Shown here: in pieces, positions 9,350 to 21,151 of the stretch
Layout of the letters: the number at the start of each line of letters is the position of its first letter
Position numbering within the stretch: the stretch's first letter is position 1
Source: Methyloversatilis sp.
Lineage (GTDB): Bacteria; Pseudomonadota; Gammaproteobacteria; Burkholderiales; Rhodocyclaceae
Direction: 5' to 3'
Length of the DNA: 51,913 bases
Assembly: GCF_030698125.1 (NCBI RefSeq)
Contig: NZ_JAUYNV010000026.1
Location: 1-51,913 of the forward strand
Translations under genes and position numbers: made by a program
The notes under the pieces: model-generated
What the model saw: only the letters and a program-made list of their open reading frames with translations
Databases searched by the model: none
What the model was told of the DNA's origin: nothing

Positions 9350-11200
9350 TCAGAGGTTGGCGCCCGGTTTCCACACGGTGCCGATCGACACTTTTTCCAG
9401 CTTGCGGGCGCGCCCGTACACCATGTTGACGATGGCGCGTGACACGACGACGGCGCTGAACATCGAAGTCAGGATGCCCAGGCAGTGCACGACGGCAAAG
9501 CCGCGCACCGGTCCGGACCCGAAAACGAGCAGCGCGATGCCGGCGATCAGCGTCGTGATGTTCGAATCGAGAATGGTTGCCCAGGCGCGCTCGTAGCCGG
9601 CGGCGATCGCCGCCTGCGGCGTGACGCCGTTGCGCAGCTCTTCGCGGATGCGCTCGTTGATCAGCACGTTGGCGTCGATCGCCATGCCCAGCGTCAGCGC
9701 GATGGCGGCGATACCCGGCAGCGTCAGCGTGGCCTGCAGCAGTGACAGCAGCGCAATCAGGAACAGCAGGTTGGCCGCCAGCGCCGTGGTCGAGATGAAG
9801 CCGAACACCGCGTAATAGAAGATCATGAACACGGCGATCGCCACGAAGCCCCACAGCGTCGAATCGAAACCCTTTTCGATGTTCTCGGCGCCGAGCGAGG
9901 GGCCGATGACCCGTTCTTCGATGATTTCCATCGGTGCCGCCAGTGCGCCCGAGCGGATCAGGATGGCCAGCGTGTTCGTTTCCTGCGGCGAGAACTGGCC
10001 GGTGATCTGGAAGCGGTCGCCGAATTCGCCCTGGATGGTGGCAACCGAAATCGCCTCGCCGCGGCCCTTTTCGAACAGCAGGATGACCATCAGTTTCTTC
10101 AGGTTTTCGCGCGTGACCGTGCGCATGATGCGGCCGCCGGTCGCGTCGAGCTTCACTGCCACGGCCGGGCGGTTCGAATCGTCGAACGAGGCCTGGGCGG
10201 TTTCGAAGCGTTCGCCGGTCAGGATGACCTGCTTCTTCACCGGCACGTTCGAAACGCCGCCGCTGCGCGAATTTTCCGGATAGACCTCCAGCCCTTCCAT
10301 GTTGCCGCTGGTCATCGCCTCCTGATCGACCAGCCTCACTTCCAGCGTGGCGGTGCGGCCGATCAGGTCCTTTGCCTTGGCCACGTCCTGCACGCCGGGC
10401 AACTGCACGACGATGCGGTCGGCGCCTTGCTGCTGGATGATGGGTTCGGCCACGCCCAGTTCGTTCACGCGCTTCTGCAGCGTCAGGATGTTCTGCTTGA
10501 TGGCCGATTCACGCAGGTCCGTCTCGGCCAGTTCGCTCATGCGACCGGTGTACAGATAGTCGGCACCGGATTGTCCCGGCGTCCACACCATTTCGGGCAG
10601 CGCCTTTTCGGCTGCGCTGCGCGCGGCATCGCGACCGACCGCGTCGCGGAAGCGCAGAACGATGGTGTTGCCCTCACGCGAAATGCCGCCGTGGCGGATG
10701 TTCTTTTCGCGCAGCTGGGTGCGCAGGTCGGATGACATCGAATCCAGCCGCTTCACGATTGCGCCCTGCATGTCGACCTGCAGCAGGAAGTGCACGCCGC
10801 CGCGCAGGTCGAGGCCGAGATACATCGGCAGTGCGCCGACCGAACGCAGCCAGTCCGGTGACTTCGACAGCAGGTTCAGCGCCACCACGTACTTGCCGTC
10901 GGCCGGATCCGGATTGAGCGCCCGTTCAAGCACGTCGCGAGTTTTCAGCTGGGTGTCGGTGTCGGCCAGGCGCACGCGCACGCCGGTGGTGTCCAGCGTC
11001 AGACCCGTGTGTGCAATGGATGCGTCCTTCAGCGTCGATTCGACCTGCGTCATCAGGGCAGCGTCGATCTGCACGCCGGTGCGCGCGGTCGATACCTGCA
11101 CGGCCGGCGCCTCGCCGAAGAAGTTCGGCAGTGTATAGACCAGGCCGAGTATCAGCGCCACGATCACCAGCGCGTTTTTCCAGATCGGATAGCGGTTCAT
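9350..11200 (-). CDS. secD: Protein translocase subunit SecD
   Basis: 616-aa partner of SecF. An N-terminal TM (about residues 8-26) is followed by a large periplasmic P1 region containing LGLDLRGGVHFLLQVD, a hallmark of SecD. The C-terminal five-TM domain has GMAIDANVLINERIREE, with the Asp needed for proton coupling. The start is ATG with AATGAGG-like sequence further upstream. It lies between yajC and secF on the minus strand. Confidence 0.97.
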   Translation of the reverse strand: MNRYPIWKNALVIVALILGLVYTLPNFFGEAPAVQVSTARTGVQIDAALMTQVESTLKDASIAHTGLTLDTTGVRVRLADTDTQLKTRDVLERALNPDPADGKYVVALNLLSKSPDWLRSVGALPMYLGLDLRGGVHFLLQVDMQGAIVKRLDSMSSDLRTQLREKNIRHGGISREGNTIVLRFRDAVGRDAARSAAEKALPEMVWTPGQSGADYLYTGRMSELAETDLRESAIKQNILTLQKRVNELGVAEPIIQQQGADRIVVQLPGVQDVAKAKDLIGRTATLEVRLVDQEAMTSGNMEGLEVYPENSRSGGVSNVPVKKQVILTGERFETAQASFDDSNRPAVAVKLDATGGRIMRTVTRENLKKLMVILLFEKGRGEAISVATIQGEFGDRFQITGQFSPQETNTLAILIRSGALAAPMEIIEERVIGPSLGAENIEKGFDSTLWGFVAIAVFMIFYYAVFGFISTTALAANLLFLIALLSLLQATLTLPGIAAIALTLGMAIDANVLINERIREELRNGVTPQAAIAAGYERAWATILDSNITTLIAGIALLVFGSGPVRGFAVVHCLGILTSMFSAVVVSRAIVNMVYGRARKLEKVSIGTVWKPGANL

Positions 11201-11272
11201 TGCGGATTCTGAATGAGGAGTGGAAGGCCGGCAGGTCTGCCGCCGGCCGCAGCCGGACGGATCAGCACGGGA

Positions 11273-11599
11273 TCAAAGTGCCTTCAGCGTGCCCTTGGGC
11301 AGCACCGTGGCGATCGCCTGCCGCTGCACGGCGACTTCGACGTTCGGCGCCAGCTCGACGCTGATGAAGTTGTCGCCGACCTTGGTGATGCGGCCGGCCA
11401 TGCCGCCCTGGGTGACCACTTCGTCGCCCTTGGCCAGCGCTTCGATCAGCGCCTTGTGTTCCTTTGCGCGCTTCATCTGCGGGCGGATCATCAGGAACCA
11501 CAGAACGACGAACATCAGCAGGATGGGCAGCAGTCCCATCAGGCCACCGGTGGGGTCGGCGGCGCCTGCAGCCTGAGCGTAAGCGGGGGAAATGAACAC
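11273..11599 (-). CDS. yajC: Sec translocon accessory subunit YajC
   Basis: 108-aa single-pass membrane protein associated with SecDF. One TM covers about residues 20-40 (LLPILLMFVVLWFLMIRPQ), followed by the family motif MIRPQMKRAKEHKALIEAL and GDEVVTQGGMAGRITKV. A strong extended -10 lies about 40 bases upstream, so yajC-secD-secF may be transcribed separately from queA-tgt. Confidence 0.95.
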   Translation of the reverse strand: MFISPAYAQAAGAADPTGGLMGLLPILLMFVVLWFLMIRPQMKRAKEHKALIEALAKGDEVVTQGGMAGRITKVGDNFISVELAPNVEVAVQRQAIATVLPKGTLKAL

Positions 11600-11634
11600 G
11601 TTGGACTCCGTTTGCGCGAATGGTAAAGCGCGCG

Positions 11635-11643
11635 AGTATATCA
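11635..11643 (-). promoter_or_regulatory. Extended -10 promoter for yajC-secD-secF
   Basis: The minus strand reads TGATATACT, a TG-extended -10 with TATACT at 11635-11640, 36 bases before the yajC ATG. A GC-rich hairpin (CGGCCCGGGAC / GTCCGGGCCCGG type) at about 11646-11668 lies just upstream, after the tgt stop, and lacks a T run. Confidence 0.55.
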
Positions 11644-11678
11644 GCCGGGCCCGGACCGTCCCGGGCCGACAGATTTGC

Positions 11679-13830
<2,152 letters not shown>

Positions 13831-13870
13831 GGAAAGCGGCACAGGGTCGACCTGAAAGGCAAAGCCCGCG

Positions 13871-13876
13871 ATTGTA
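13871..13876 (-). promoter_or_regulatory. Probable -10 element for queA
   Basis: TACAAT on the minus strand, placing a start site near 13864 and leaving a 20-35 base leader. It is back to back with the tRNA-Leu promoter. Confidence 0.4.
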
Positions 13877-13889
13877 GCGTCCGTCAGGC

Positions 13890-13919
13890 TTGCGCAGCGA
13901 CCGGCCGGACACGCATAAT
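13890..13919 (+). promoter_or_regulatory. Probable tRNA-Leu promoter
   Basis: TTGCGC at 13890-13895, an 18-base spacer and CATAAT at 13914-13919, with transcription expected to begin about 10 bases before the tRNA. Confidence 0.5.
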
Positions 13920-13934
13920 CCGCCGCTCTTCCCT

Positions 13935-14019
13935 GCCGGGATGGCGGAATCGGTAGACGCAGCGGATTCAAAATCCGCCGCCGCAAGGTGTGGGGGTTCG
14001 AGTCCCCCTCCCGGCACCA
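13935..14019 (+). tRNA. tRNA-Leu(CAA)
   Basis: 85-nt class II tRNA. The acceptor stem GCCGGGA pairs with TCCCGGC, the anticodon stem GCGGA/TCCGC holds loop TTCAAAA with anticodon CAA at 13969-13971, a variable arm is present, the T arm has GTTCGAGTC, and the 3' CCA is encoded. It reads UUG leucine codons. Confidence 0.97.
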
Positions 14020-14032
14020 ACAAGCGCCAAGC

Positions 14033-14038
14033 TATAAT
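14033..14038 (+). promoter_or_regulatory. Probable -10 element for ribF
   Basis: A perfect TATAAT lies 14 bases after the tRNA-Leu end and 29 bases before the ribF GTG. No good -35 is visible because the upstream DNA is the tRNA T arm; ribF could also be read through from the tRNA promoter. Confidence 0.5.
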
Positions 14039-14067
14039 CGCGCGATTTTTCGGGCGCTTTTCAATCC

Positions 14068-15000
14068 GTGCAGGTCTTTCGCGCAATCCCTTCTGCGGCC
14101 GATGCGCCGGTCGTCCTGACCATCGGTAACTTCGACGGCGTGCATCTGGGCCATCAGGCCCTGCTCGCTCAGCTCGTCACGCGTGCGCGCGAAGATCGTC
14201 TGCCGGCAGCGGTGATGACGTTCGAGCCGCATCCGCGCGAGTTTTTCACGCACGAGCGACGGCCGACCCGGCTGACCAGCCTGCGCGAGAAACTCGAACT
14301 GTTTGCCGAAGCCGGGGTGGACAGGGTGTACGTGTGTCGTTTCAATGCGCGGTTTGCGGCACTGAGCGCGCAGGCCTTCATCGACGACCTGCTGGTGCGC
14401 GGTCTTGGCGTGCGTCACCTGATCATCGGCGACGACTTCCGTTTCGGGCGGGGTCGGGAAGGGGATTTCGAGCGCCTGCGCGCGGCCGGCCAGCAGCACG
14501 GCTTTTCACTGGCGACCATGGCCACGATATCGGTCGATGGCGAGCGGGCGTCCAGTTCCGCGGTGCGCGGAGCGCTGGAACACGGTGATCTGGTGCGTGC
14601 CGAAGCACTGCTCGGGCGCCCCTATGAAATCAGCGGACGCGTCGAGCACGGGCAGCAAATTGGCCGCCAACTCGGTTTTCCGACCGCTAACGTGCAGATC
14701 AGGCAGCGTTCGCTGCCGCTGTCCGGGATATTCGCGGTCACCGTGACCGGCGCCGGTCTGCTGGGTGCGCAGGGCGCGGCCAGCGTGGGTGTGCGACCGA
14801 CCATTGCCGACGGCCTGCGACCGACTTGCGAGGTCCACCTGCTGGACCGCACTGTCGACCTGTACGACCGTCGCGTGTCGGTGCGCTTCCGGCACAAGAT
14901 GCGTGACGAGATGCGCTATGAAGGACTGGATGCACTGCGCGAAGCGATCGCGAAGGACGTGGCCGATATCCGCCACTGGTTTGCTGTACACACTCTCTGA
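14068..15000 (+). CDS. ribF: Bifunctional riboflavin kinase / FAD synthetase
   Basis: Makes FMN and then FAD. The N-terminal adenylyltransferase has GNFDGVHLGH at 20-29 (HxGH nucleotide site) and the SSSAVRGAL block. The C-terminal flavokinase has GRPYEISGRVEHG and the PTAN motif at about 206-209. The 310-aa length is usual, and a GTG start is used. No FMN riboswitch is apparent in the short leader. It begins the conserved ribF-ileS-lspA-fkpB-ispH run. Confidence 0.96.
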   Translation: MQVFRAIPSAADAPVVLTIGNFDGVHLGHQALLAQLVTRAREDRLPAAVMTFEPHPREFFTHERRPTRLTSLREKLELFAEAGVDRVYVCRFNARFAALSAQAFIDDLLVRGLGVRHLIIGDDFRFGRGREGDFERLRAAGQQHGFSLATMATISVDGERASSSAVRGALEHGDLVRAEALLGRPYEISGRVEHGQQIGRQLGFPTANVQIRQRSLPLSGIFAVTVTGAGLLGAQGAASVGVRPTIADGLRPTCEVHLLDRTVDLYDRRVSVRFRHKMRDEMRYEGLDALREAIAKDVADIRHWFAVHTL

Positions 15001-15009
15001 AGGCTGAAC

Positions 15010-17847
15010 ATGGCTGATTACCGCTCGACGCTGAACCTCCCCGACACGCCGTTCCCGATGCGTGGCGACCTGCCGAAACGCGAGCCTGGCTGGGTGAAGC
15101 AGTGGCAGGACAGTCAGCTGTATCAGCGCATCCGCAAACAGTCGGCCGGCCGGCCGCAGTTCGTGCTGCACGACGGCCCGCCGTACGCCAATGGCGACAT
15201 CCACCTCGGCCACGCGGTCAACAAGATCCTGAAGGACATCATCGTCCGCTCGATGACGCTGCATGGTTTCGACGCGTCCTTCATTCCGGGCTGGGACTGC
15301 CACGGCCTGCCGATCGAACACCAGATCGAAAAGAAGCATGGCAAGTCGTTGCCGCCGGCCGAGGTGCGCAAGCTGGCGCGCGCCTACGCGGCCGATCAGG
15401 TCGAGCTGCAGAAAAAGGGCTTCGTGCGGCTGGGCGTTCTGGCCGACTGGGATCGCCCGTACCGCACGATGGATTTCCAGAACGAGGCGGGCGAAATCCG
15501 CGCGCTGAAGGAAATGGTCACGAAGGGCTGGGTGTACCGTGGCCTGAAGCCGGTGAATTGGTGCTTCGACTGCGGTTCGGCGCTGGCCGAAGCCGAAGTC
15601 GAATACCAGGACAAGGGCAGCCCGGCGGTCGATGTGGGGTTCCAGATCGCCGACGCCTGCCGTCAAATGCTGGCGGATGCCTTCGGACTCGACGCACTGC
15701 CGGCCGGCAAGGTGCAGGCCGTGATCTGGACCACGACGCCGTGGACGATTCCGGCCAACCAGGCGCTGAACGTGAATGGCGAGCACACCTACGCACTGGT
15801 GCGGACGCCGAACGGCCACGTGATCGTCGCGCGCGATCTGGTCGATAGCTGTCTGGCTCGCTTCAAGCTCGACGGCGAGGTGGTTGCCACCGCGCAGGGC
15901 ACTGCACTGGCGGATCTGCTGTTCCAGCATCCGTTCTACGTCCGCGATGTGCCGGTGCTGCTCGCCAGTTATGTCGCGCTGGACGCGGGCACCGGCATCG
16001 TGCATTGCGCGCCGGCCTACGGGGTCGAAGACTTCCAGACCTGGACGGCGCACGGGCTGGCGACCGAGGAGGTATTCGGTCCGGTGCAGGCCAACGGCGT
16101 CTACATCGATGCCCTGCCGCTGTTCGGCGGCATGCACATCTGGAAGGCCAATCCGGTCATCGTCGACACGATCGCCAAGGCGGGTGCGCTGCTGTCGCAT
16201 GAACAGATCACGCACAGCTACATGCACTGCTGGCGCCACAAGACGCCAATCATCTACCGCGCGACGGCGCAGTTCTTCGTCGGCATGGACATCCGCCAGC
16301 CGGAGTCGTACACGCTGCGCGAATGCGCTGCGGCGGCGGTCGAAGCCACGGCTTTCTATCCGGAGTGGGGCAAGGAACGTCTGGCGGCGATGATCGCCAA
16401 GCGCCCGGACTGGTGCATTTCGCGCCAGCGCAACTGGGGGGTGCCGATTCCGTTCTTCCTGCACAAGGAAACCGGCCAACTGCACCCCGACACGCCGGAC
16501 CTGATGGAGCAGGTGGCGCTGCGCGTCGAACGCGACGGTGTCGACGCCTGGTTCAACCTCGATCCGGCCGAGCTGCTGGGCGATGACGCGGCGCATTACG
16601 ACAAGCTGACCGACACGCTCGACGTGTGGTTCGATTCCGGCACCACGCACTGGCATGTGCTGCGCGGCTCGCACCCGGACGGCCGGCGCGGTGATGGGGG
16701 ACCGGTCGCCGACCTTTACCTCGAAGGCTCCGACCAGCACCGCGGCTGGTTCCAGTCGTCGCTGCTCACCGGTTGTGCGCTGGACGGCCACGCGCCGTAT
16801 CGCGCGCTGCTGACGCACGGCTTCACGGTCGATGCCAGCGGCCACAAGATGAGCAAGTCGGCTGGCAACGGCATCGAGCCGCAGGAAATCGGTGACAAGC
16901 TCGGCGTGGAAATCCTCCGTCTGTGGCTCGCGTCGGCCGACTATTCGGGGGAATTGTCGATCTCGAAGGAAATCCTCGACCGCGTGGTGGAAACGTACCG
17001 CCGGCTGCGCAATACCGTGCGTTTCCTGCTGGCCAACATCGCCGACTACGATCCGGTTGCGCACAAGCTGCCGGTGGCCAAGTGGCTGACCATCGACCGC
17101 TACGCACTGGCGCTGACGCGTGACCTGCAGGAGCGTGTCGGCAACGATTACCTCGCCTTCGAATTCCACAAGATCGTGCAGGCGCTGCAGCACTTTGCTT
17201 CGGAAGATCTTGGCGGCTTCTACCTCGACATCCTGAAGGACCGGCTCTACACGACAGCGCCCGGCTCGCATGCCCGCCGCTCGGCGCAGGGTGCGCTGTG
17301 GCACATCACGCAGACCCTGGTACGCCTGATGGCTCCGATCATGCCTTTCACGGCGGAAGAAATCTGGACCGTGCTGGCCGAAGCAGGCAAGAACGGCCCG
17401 TACGCGGCAGATCTCGACAGCGTCATGCTGACCACGTGGAATGCGCTGCCGATGCAGGCGGATGAAGCCGCCCTGATGGAGAGCTGGGGGCGCATCCGCG
17501 CACTGCGTGCAGAATCGGCGCGTGTGCTCGAAACGCTGCGTGCCGAAGGCGGCATCGGTTCTTCGCTTCAGGCCGAAGTCGAAGTGCGCGCTGCTGGCGC
17601 GGTCTACGACGATCTCGCGGCGCTGGGCGACGATCTGCGCTTCGTGCTCATCACCTCCGGGGCGACGCTGGTCAAGGTCGAATCGGACGCGGAGCAGGGC
17701 GTCAGCGCGGTGGCGAGCGCGCAGGTCAAGTGCGGGCGCTGCTGGCACTATCGCGCCGATGTCGGCAGCAACCCCGAGCACCCCGAACTGTGCGGCCGTT
17801 GCGACAGCAATCTGCATGGCGACGGGGAAATGCGCAGCCACGCCTGA
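15010..17847 (+). CDS. ileS: Isoleucyl-tRNA synthetase
   Basis: 945-aa class Ia synthetase. The HIGH motif is HLGH at residues 65-68, the editing domain holds [29 protein letters not shown] follows, and KMSKS is at about 613-617. The C-terminal zinc finger has CGRC near 908 and CGRC near 928. Ten bases separate it from ribF and five from lspA, consistent with one transcript. Confidence 0.98.
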   Translation: MADYRSTLNLPDTPFPMRGDLPKREPGWVKQWQDSQLYQRIRKQSAGRPQFVLHDGPPYANGDIHLGHAVNKILKDIIVRSMTLHGFDASFIPGWDCHGLPIEHQIEKKHGKSLPPAEVRKLARAYAADQVELQKKGFVRLGVLADWDRPYRTMDFQNEAGEIRALKEMVTKGWVYRGLKPVNWCFDCGSALAEAEVEYQDKGSPAVDVGFQIADACRQMLADAFGLDALPAGKVQAVIWTTTPWTIPANQALNVNGEHTYALVRTPNGHVIVARDLVDSCLARFKLDGEVVATAQGTALADLLFQHPFYVRDVPVLLASYVALDAGTGIVHCAPAYGVEDFQTWTAHGLATEEVFGPVQANGVYIDALPLFGGMHIWKANPVIVDTIAKAGALLSHEQITHSYMHCWRHKTPIIYRATAQFFVGMDIRQPESYTLRECAAAAVEATAFYPEWGKERLAAMIAKRPDWCISRQRNWGVPIPFFLHKETGQLHPDTPDLMEQVALRVERDGVDAWFNLDPAELLGDDAAHYDKLTDTLDVWFDSGTTHWHVLRGSHPDGRRGDGGPVADLYLEGSDQHRGWFQSSLLTGCALDGHAPYRALLTHGFTVDASGHKMSKSAGNGIEPQEIGDKLGVEILRLWLASADYSGELSISKEILDRVVETYRRLRNTVRFLLANIADYDPVAHKLPVAKWLTIDRYALALTRDLQERVGNDYLAFEFHKIVQALQHFASEDLGGFYLDILKDRLYTTAPGSHARRSAQGALWHITQTLVRLMAPIMPFTAEEIWTVLAEAGKNGPYAADLDSVMLTTWNALPMQADEAALMESWGRIRALRAESARVLETLRAEGGIGSSLQAEVEVRAAGAVYDDLAALGDDLRFVLITSGATLVKVESDAEQGVSAVASAQVKCGRCWHYRADVGSNPEHPELCGRCDSNLHGDGEMRSHA

Positions 17848-17852
17848 CCACC

Positions 17853-18347
17853 ATGACTGCGCGTTTTGCCGGTTGGCTGGCCGTCGCCCTGTTTGTCGTG
17901 GGGGCGGATCAGCTGACCAAATACCTGATCACGGGGTGGTTGTCCTACGGCCAGCGCTGGTCCGTGACGTCCTACTTCGATCTGGTGCTGGTGTACAACC
18001 CGGGCGCCGCATTCAGCTTTCTGGCCGACCATTCCGGCTGGCAGCGCTGGTTTTTCATCGTGCTGACGTCGGCGGTGTCCATCTGGCTCATTGCGCTGAT
18101 GCGCCGCCATGTCACCCAGACCGTGCTGCCGCTGGGGCTCGCCTTGATACTGGGTGGCGCCATCGGCAACCTGATCGACCGCGTGGTGCTGGGAGCGGTC
18201 GTCGATTTTCTGTATTTTCATGCCGGGAGCCACGGCTTCCCGGCGTTCAACGTGGCCGATTCGGCCATCACTGCGGGTGTCGTACTGATGCTGATCGATC
18301 AGTTCTGGCTGGTGTCGCGCGCCGCCCGTGCGGAGAAGCAAGCATGA
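17853..18347 (+). CDS. lspA: Lipoprotein signal peptidase (signal peptidase II)
   Basis: 164-aa inner-membrane aspartyl protease that removes signal peptides from prolipoproteins. Four TM helices are visible (about 5-25, 65-85, 90-110 and 135-155). The catalytic aspartates are Asp118 (AVVDFLYF) and Asp136 (FNVADS), 18 apart as in E. coli. The reading frame is open upstream within ileS, but the ATG at 17853 gives the normal N-terminus. Its stop overlaps fkpB (ATGA). Confidence 0.97.
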   Translation: MTARFAGWLAVALFVVGADQLTKYLITGWLSYGQRWSVTSYFDLVLVYNPGAAFSFLADHSGWQRWFFIVLTSAVSIWLIALMRRHVTQTVLPLGLALILGGAIGNLIDRVVLGAVVDFLYFHAGSHGFPAFNVADSAITAGVVLMLIDQFWLVSRAARAEKQA

Positions 18348-18784
18348 CTGACAAGATCAAACCGGACAGCCTGGTGACCCTGCATTACCGCATGGCCGTG
18401 CCGGAAACCGAAAGGGCCGTGGTACGCGTGAGCACCTTCGATTCCCGGCCTGCGACCCTGCAGCTGGGGCGCGGCGAGCTGGCGCCGGCACTCGAAATCT
18501 GCCTGGTCGGCCTGGCGGTCGGCGATCACGAGGTGTTCGAACTGGAAGCCGGCGACGTGTTCGGTGATCATAGGGAAGATCTGGTCGAGCGTTTTGCGCG
18601 CGCCGACCTGCCGGACGATGTCGCACTGGCGGTGAATTCCATCGTCGAATTCATGGGCGAAGACGGCAACAAGTTTCCCGGCCTGGTGAAGGAAGTGGAT
18701 GACAAGTCGGCGCTGATCGATTTCAATCATCCGCTGGCAGGGCGGGCAGTAAGCTTCGAGGTGCAGATCATCGGCATCCTCTGA
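18344..18784 (+). CDS. fkpB: FKBP-type peptidyl-prolyl isomerase, FkpB/SlpA type
   Basis: 146-aa SlyD-like prolyl isomerase with an insert-in-flap domain. It opens with [11 protein letters not shown], has the [11 protein letters not shown] block of the FKBP active site, a [16 protein letters not shown] insert, then [16 protein letters not shown] at the end, a strong family signature. It starts inside the lspA stop (ATGA) and is followed by ispH after 10 bases, as in E. coli. Confidence 0.95.
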   Translation: MTDKIKPDSLVTLHYRMAVPETERAVVRVSTFDSRPATLQLGRGELAPALEICLVGLAVGDHEVFELEAGDVFGDHREDLVERFARADLPDDVALAVNSIVEFMGEDGNKFPGLVKEVDDKSALIDFNHPLAGRAVSFEVQIIGIL

Positions 18785-18794
18785 CGGAGGAAAC

Positions 18795-19721
18795 ATGGAA
18801 ATACTGCTGGCCAATCCGCGCGGCTTCTGTGCCGGCGTCGAGCGGGCGATTGCGATCGTCGAGCGGGCGCTCGAGCAGTACGGTGCGCCGATCTACGTGC
18901 GGCACGAAGTGGTGCACAACAAGTTTGTGGTCGACAGCCTGCGTGCCAAGGGCGCGATCTTCATCGACGACCTCGAACTCGTGCCCGAGGGCGCCACGCT
19001 GATCTTCAGCGCACACGGTGTGCCGCGGGCGGTGCGCCACGACGCGGCGTCGCGCGGCCTGCGGGTGTTCGACGCAACCTGCCCGCTGGTGACCAAGGTG
19101 CACGTTGAAGTGGCCAAGATGCGGGATGCCGGCCGTGAAATCGTCATGATCGGGCACAAGGGGCATCCTGAAGTCGAAGGGACGATGGGTCAGACGGACG
19201 GTGGCATGTATCTGGTCGAAACCGCTGCGGACGTCGCCTTTCTGAACGTCAAGGACGCCGGCAAGCTTGCCTACGTCACGCAGACCACATTGTCGGTGGA
19301 CGACGCGCAAGTCATCGTCGAGGCGCTGCGGGCCCGCTTCCCGGACATCGTCGGTCCGAAGCGCGACGATATCTGCTACGCGACGCAGAACCGGCAGGAC
19401 GCTGTGAAATTCATGGCACCGCGCAGCGAACTGGTACTGGTCGTCGGGTCACCGAACAGCTCAAATTCGAATCGCTTGCGCGAGGTCGCGGAACAGTTCG
19501 CCGTGCCGGCCTATCTGATCGACAACGCGGCGCAGATCGATCCGTCCTGGCTGGCCGGTCTCAAGCGCATTGGTGTGACCGCCGGGGCGTCGGCACCGGA
19601 AGTGCTGGTCGATGAAGTGGTGGCGCGTTTGCGCGAACTGGGCGCCGCCTCGGTTCGCATGCTCGAAGGCGCGCCGGAAAACGTGAACTTTCCGCTTCCG
19701 AGAGAACTGGTGCAGGGCTGA
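18795..19721 (+). CDS. ispH: 4-hydroxy-3-methylbut-2-enyl diphosphate reductase
   Basis: Last enzyme of the MEP isoprenoid pathway, giving IPP and DMAPP; it feeds ispB elsewhere in this window. The [4Fe-4S] ligands are Cys12 (RGFCAGV), Cys96 (ATCPLV) and Cys194 (DDICYATQ). The [10 protein letters not shown] and [12 protein letters not shown] blocks are present. 308 aa is the standard length. A GGAGG precedes the ATG. Confidence 0.97.
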   Translation: MEILLANPRGFCAGVERAIAIVERALEQYGAPIYVRHEVVHNKFVVDSLRAKGAIFIDDLELVPEGATLIFSAHGVPRAVRHDAASRGLRVFDATCPLVTKVHVEVAKMRDAGREIVMIGHKGHPEVEGTMGQTDGGMYLVETAADVAFLNVKDAGKLAYVTQTTLSVDDAQVIVEALRARFPDIVGPKRDDICYATQNRQDAVKFMAPRSELVLVVGSPNSSNSNRLREVAEQFAVPAYLIDNAAQIDPSWLAGLKRIGVTAGASAPEVLVDEVVARLRELGAASVRMLEGAPENVNFPLPRELVQG

Positions 19722-19733
19722 CCGACCTGTTGA

Positions 19734-19763
19734 TTGGCGCGGACGGGCCCGCTTACATATACT
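19734..19763 (+). promoter_or_regulatory. Probable promoter of the Irr-like gene
   Basis: TTGGCG at 19734-19739, an 18-base spacer and TATACT at 19758-19763. The ATG at 19770 begins only seven bases after the -10, so the transcript may be leaderless. Confidence 0.5.
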
Positions 19764-19769
19764 GGAACC

Positions 19770-20195
19770 ATGAAAACCACGTTGAACCGCGAACAAACGA
19801 TAGATCTGCTGCGCAAGCACGGGGTCAATCTGACGCAGCCGCGTGTAGACATCGCCTGCGTACTGTTTTCCCGCATGGAGCATCTTTCGGCGGACCAGAT
19901 CCTTGGGATGGTGAACGAAACCTCTTCGTCAGCCTCGAAGGCAACTGTCTACAACACGCTGAAGCTGCTGCGTGATTCCGGGCTCATCCGCGAGGTCATC
20001 GTCGACCCGACCAAGGTGTTCTTCGATCCGAACACCGAGCCGCACCACCACCTCTATGACATCGTGACCGGCTGCCTGACCGACATTCCGCAGCACGTGC
20101 TGCGCGTTGATGGCATGCCGTCGCTGCCGCCGGGCATGGTCGCCGATGGCATGGATATCGTCGTCCGCATGCGCCCGTCAGCCGCTGCCGTGTGA
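19770..20195 (+). CDS. Fur-family regulator, Irr/PerR-like
   Basis: 141-aa DNA-binding regulator. The winged-helix domain has LTQPRVDIACVLF and SKATVYNTLKLLRDSGL. The dimerisation domain has FFDPNTEPHHHLYD, where metal-binding His residues cluster, and it ends DGMDIVVRMR, closely matching Irr. There is no C-terminal CxxC pair, so the structural zinc site of Fur is missing. Likely a sensor of iron/heme or peroxide; the exact signal cannot be told. A start at the upstream in-frame GTG near 19734 is less likely because it precedes the promoter -10. Confidence 0.88.
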   Translation: MKTTLNREQTIDLLRKHGVNLTQPRVDIACVLFSRMEHLSADQILGMVNETSSSASKATVYNTLKLLRDSGLIREVIVDPTKVFFDPNTEPHHHLYDIVTGCLTDIPQHVLRVDGMPSLPPGMVADGMDIVVRMRPSAAAV

Positions 20196-20242
20196 CCGCT
20201 GCACCGATCCGTGCATTCTTCCCCGTTGCGTGCAGGTTCTCA

Positions 20243-20271
20243 TTGATTTGAGTCGTGCCAACGGCTAACAT
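20243..20271 (+). promoter_or_regulatory. tRNA-Thr promoter
   Basis: TTGATT at 20243-20248, exactly 17 bases, then TAACAT at 20266-20271; start expected near 20279, shortly before the tRNA. Confidence 0.65.
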
Positions 20272-20285
20272 GCGCGCTCTTTTTC

Positions 20286-20361
20286 GCCGCTGTAGCTCAG
20301 TTGGTAGAGCAGCGCATTCGTAATGCGAAGGTCGCCAGTTCGATTCCGGCCAGCGGCACCA
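20286..20361 (+). tRNA. tRNA-Thr(CGT)
   Basis: 76-nt tRNA. Acceptor GCCGCTG pairs with CAGCGGC, the D arm has AGCTCAGTTGGTAGAGC, the anticodon loop TTCGTAA gives CGT, and the T arm has GTTCGATTC. The 3' CCA is encoded. The core closely matches E. coli thrW. Confidence 0.97.
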
Positions 20362-20378
20362 GTAGAATCAAGCAGACA

Positions 20379-20410
20379 GGCCAGTTCCCCGGAACTGGCC
20401 TTTTTGTTTT
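20379..20410 (+). terminator. Rho-independent terminator after tRNA-Thr
   Basis: GGCCAGTTC and GAACTGGCC form a 9-bp stem with a four-base loop, followed by TTTTTGTTTT. It begins 18 bases after the tRNA end. Confidence 0.92.
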
Positions 20411-20480
20411 GTGTCACGCGAATACTCGGCAGACACGTTGGAGCACAAAATCAGGCTGTCTGCCTTCCATCGAACCCAAG

Positions 20481-20518
20481 AAAAAAGGTGGTCGCGGCTA
20501 TCGGCCACGACCACCTTT
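20481..20518 (-). terminator. Rho-independent terminator for the 20573-21151 gene
   Basis: On the minus strand AAAGGTGGTCG pairs with CGACCACCTTT; the loop can itself pair (GGC/GCC), and the stem runs into TTTTTT. It lies about 55 bases past the stop of the minus-strand gene, which supports that gene being real. Confidence 0.88.
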
Positions 20519-20572
20519 GTCTGACTGTGCATGGAGTGCGACCGCGGATGGTCGCGGGAGGCGATTCCGGCG

Positions 20573-21151
20573 TCAGGCGCGGAGCTCTTCGCGGATCATG
20601 GTGGTGCCGGAGATGGGCTGGTTGTTGCTGCGTACCGATGCCGTGACGTAGTGCATCGGCGCAATTTCATGGCGGAACAGATAGGACAGCACGCGACCGG
20701 GGTTCCAGGTATCGGGCAGCGCGATCAACACGGAATGTGCAGCATCGACATCGAGCGCGTTGTGCACCAGCCAGGCGCCGATCTGTTCGCGCAGCAGGAA
20801 GCGGGTTTTCAGCGGACTGGTCGCCAGCGTCATGCCCGGCGTCTCGGCCAGGCGTATGGCGAGCGAACGAGCGAGCGGAATCCAGTCGGTTTCGACGCGT
20901 TGTCCGTGGCAGGCTGCCAGCGCGGCATGTTCACGCTTGAGCACTTCGCACAACAGGGCCGCCAGCTCGCCGGCTGTCCAGTTGCGCAGACCTGCCGCTG
21001 CAACGGGCTGACCGTTGGCCCCGATTTCGGAGTGGCGCGACGCATTGGCCGAAAATCTCGGCCATGCCGCGTTTTCCCGCGCGGAGCGCAAAGCCGGCTC
21101 GTCACGCTGTTGGCGCGACGCCGACGCGCCTTCGTTCAAAATTGCACCCAT
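20573..21151 (-). CDS. Protein of unknown function
   Basis: 192-aa protein that I do not recognise. No signal peptide or membrane segment. The first 45 residues are Ala/Arg-rich and low in order; the remainder looks folded, with a helix rich in Leu/Ala (ELAALLCEVLKREHAALAA), LLREQIGAWLVHNALDVDAAH, and a Pro/Asn-rich end (SNNQPISGTTMIREELRA). It has its own terminator and stands alone between tRNA-Thr and pepN. The true start could be at a later codon. Confidence 0.7.
   Translation of the reverse strand: MGAILNEGASASRQQRDEPALRSARENAAWPRFSANASRHSEIGANGQPVAAAGLRNWTAGELAALLCEVLKREHAALAACHGQRVETDWIPLARSLAIRLAETPGMTLATSPLKTRFLLREQIGAWLVHNALDVDAAHSVLIALPDTWNPGRVLSYLFRHEIAPMHYVTASVRSNNQPISGTTMIREELRA

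Noticed and set aside
11646..11668. GC-rich hairpin between tgt and yajC as an intrinsic terminator
   Set aside because: No T run follows on the minus strand; it may simply be GC-rich spacer.
14506..17841. 1111-codon open frame antisense to ileS
   Set aside because: It mirrors ileS codon usage in GC-rich DNA; ileS has complete family motifs, and the antisense product shows no coherent domain.
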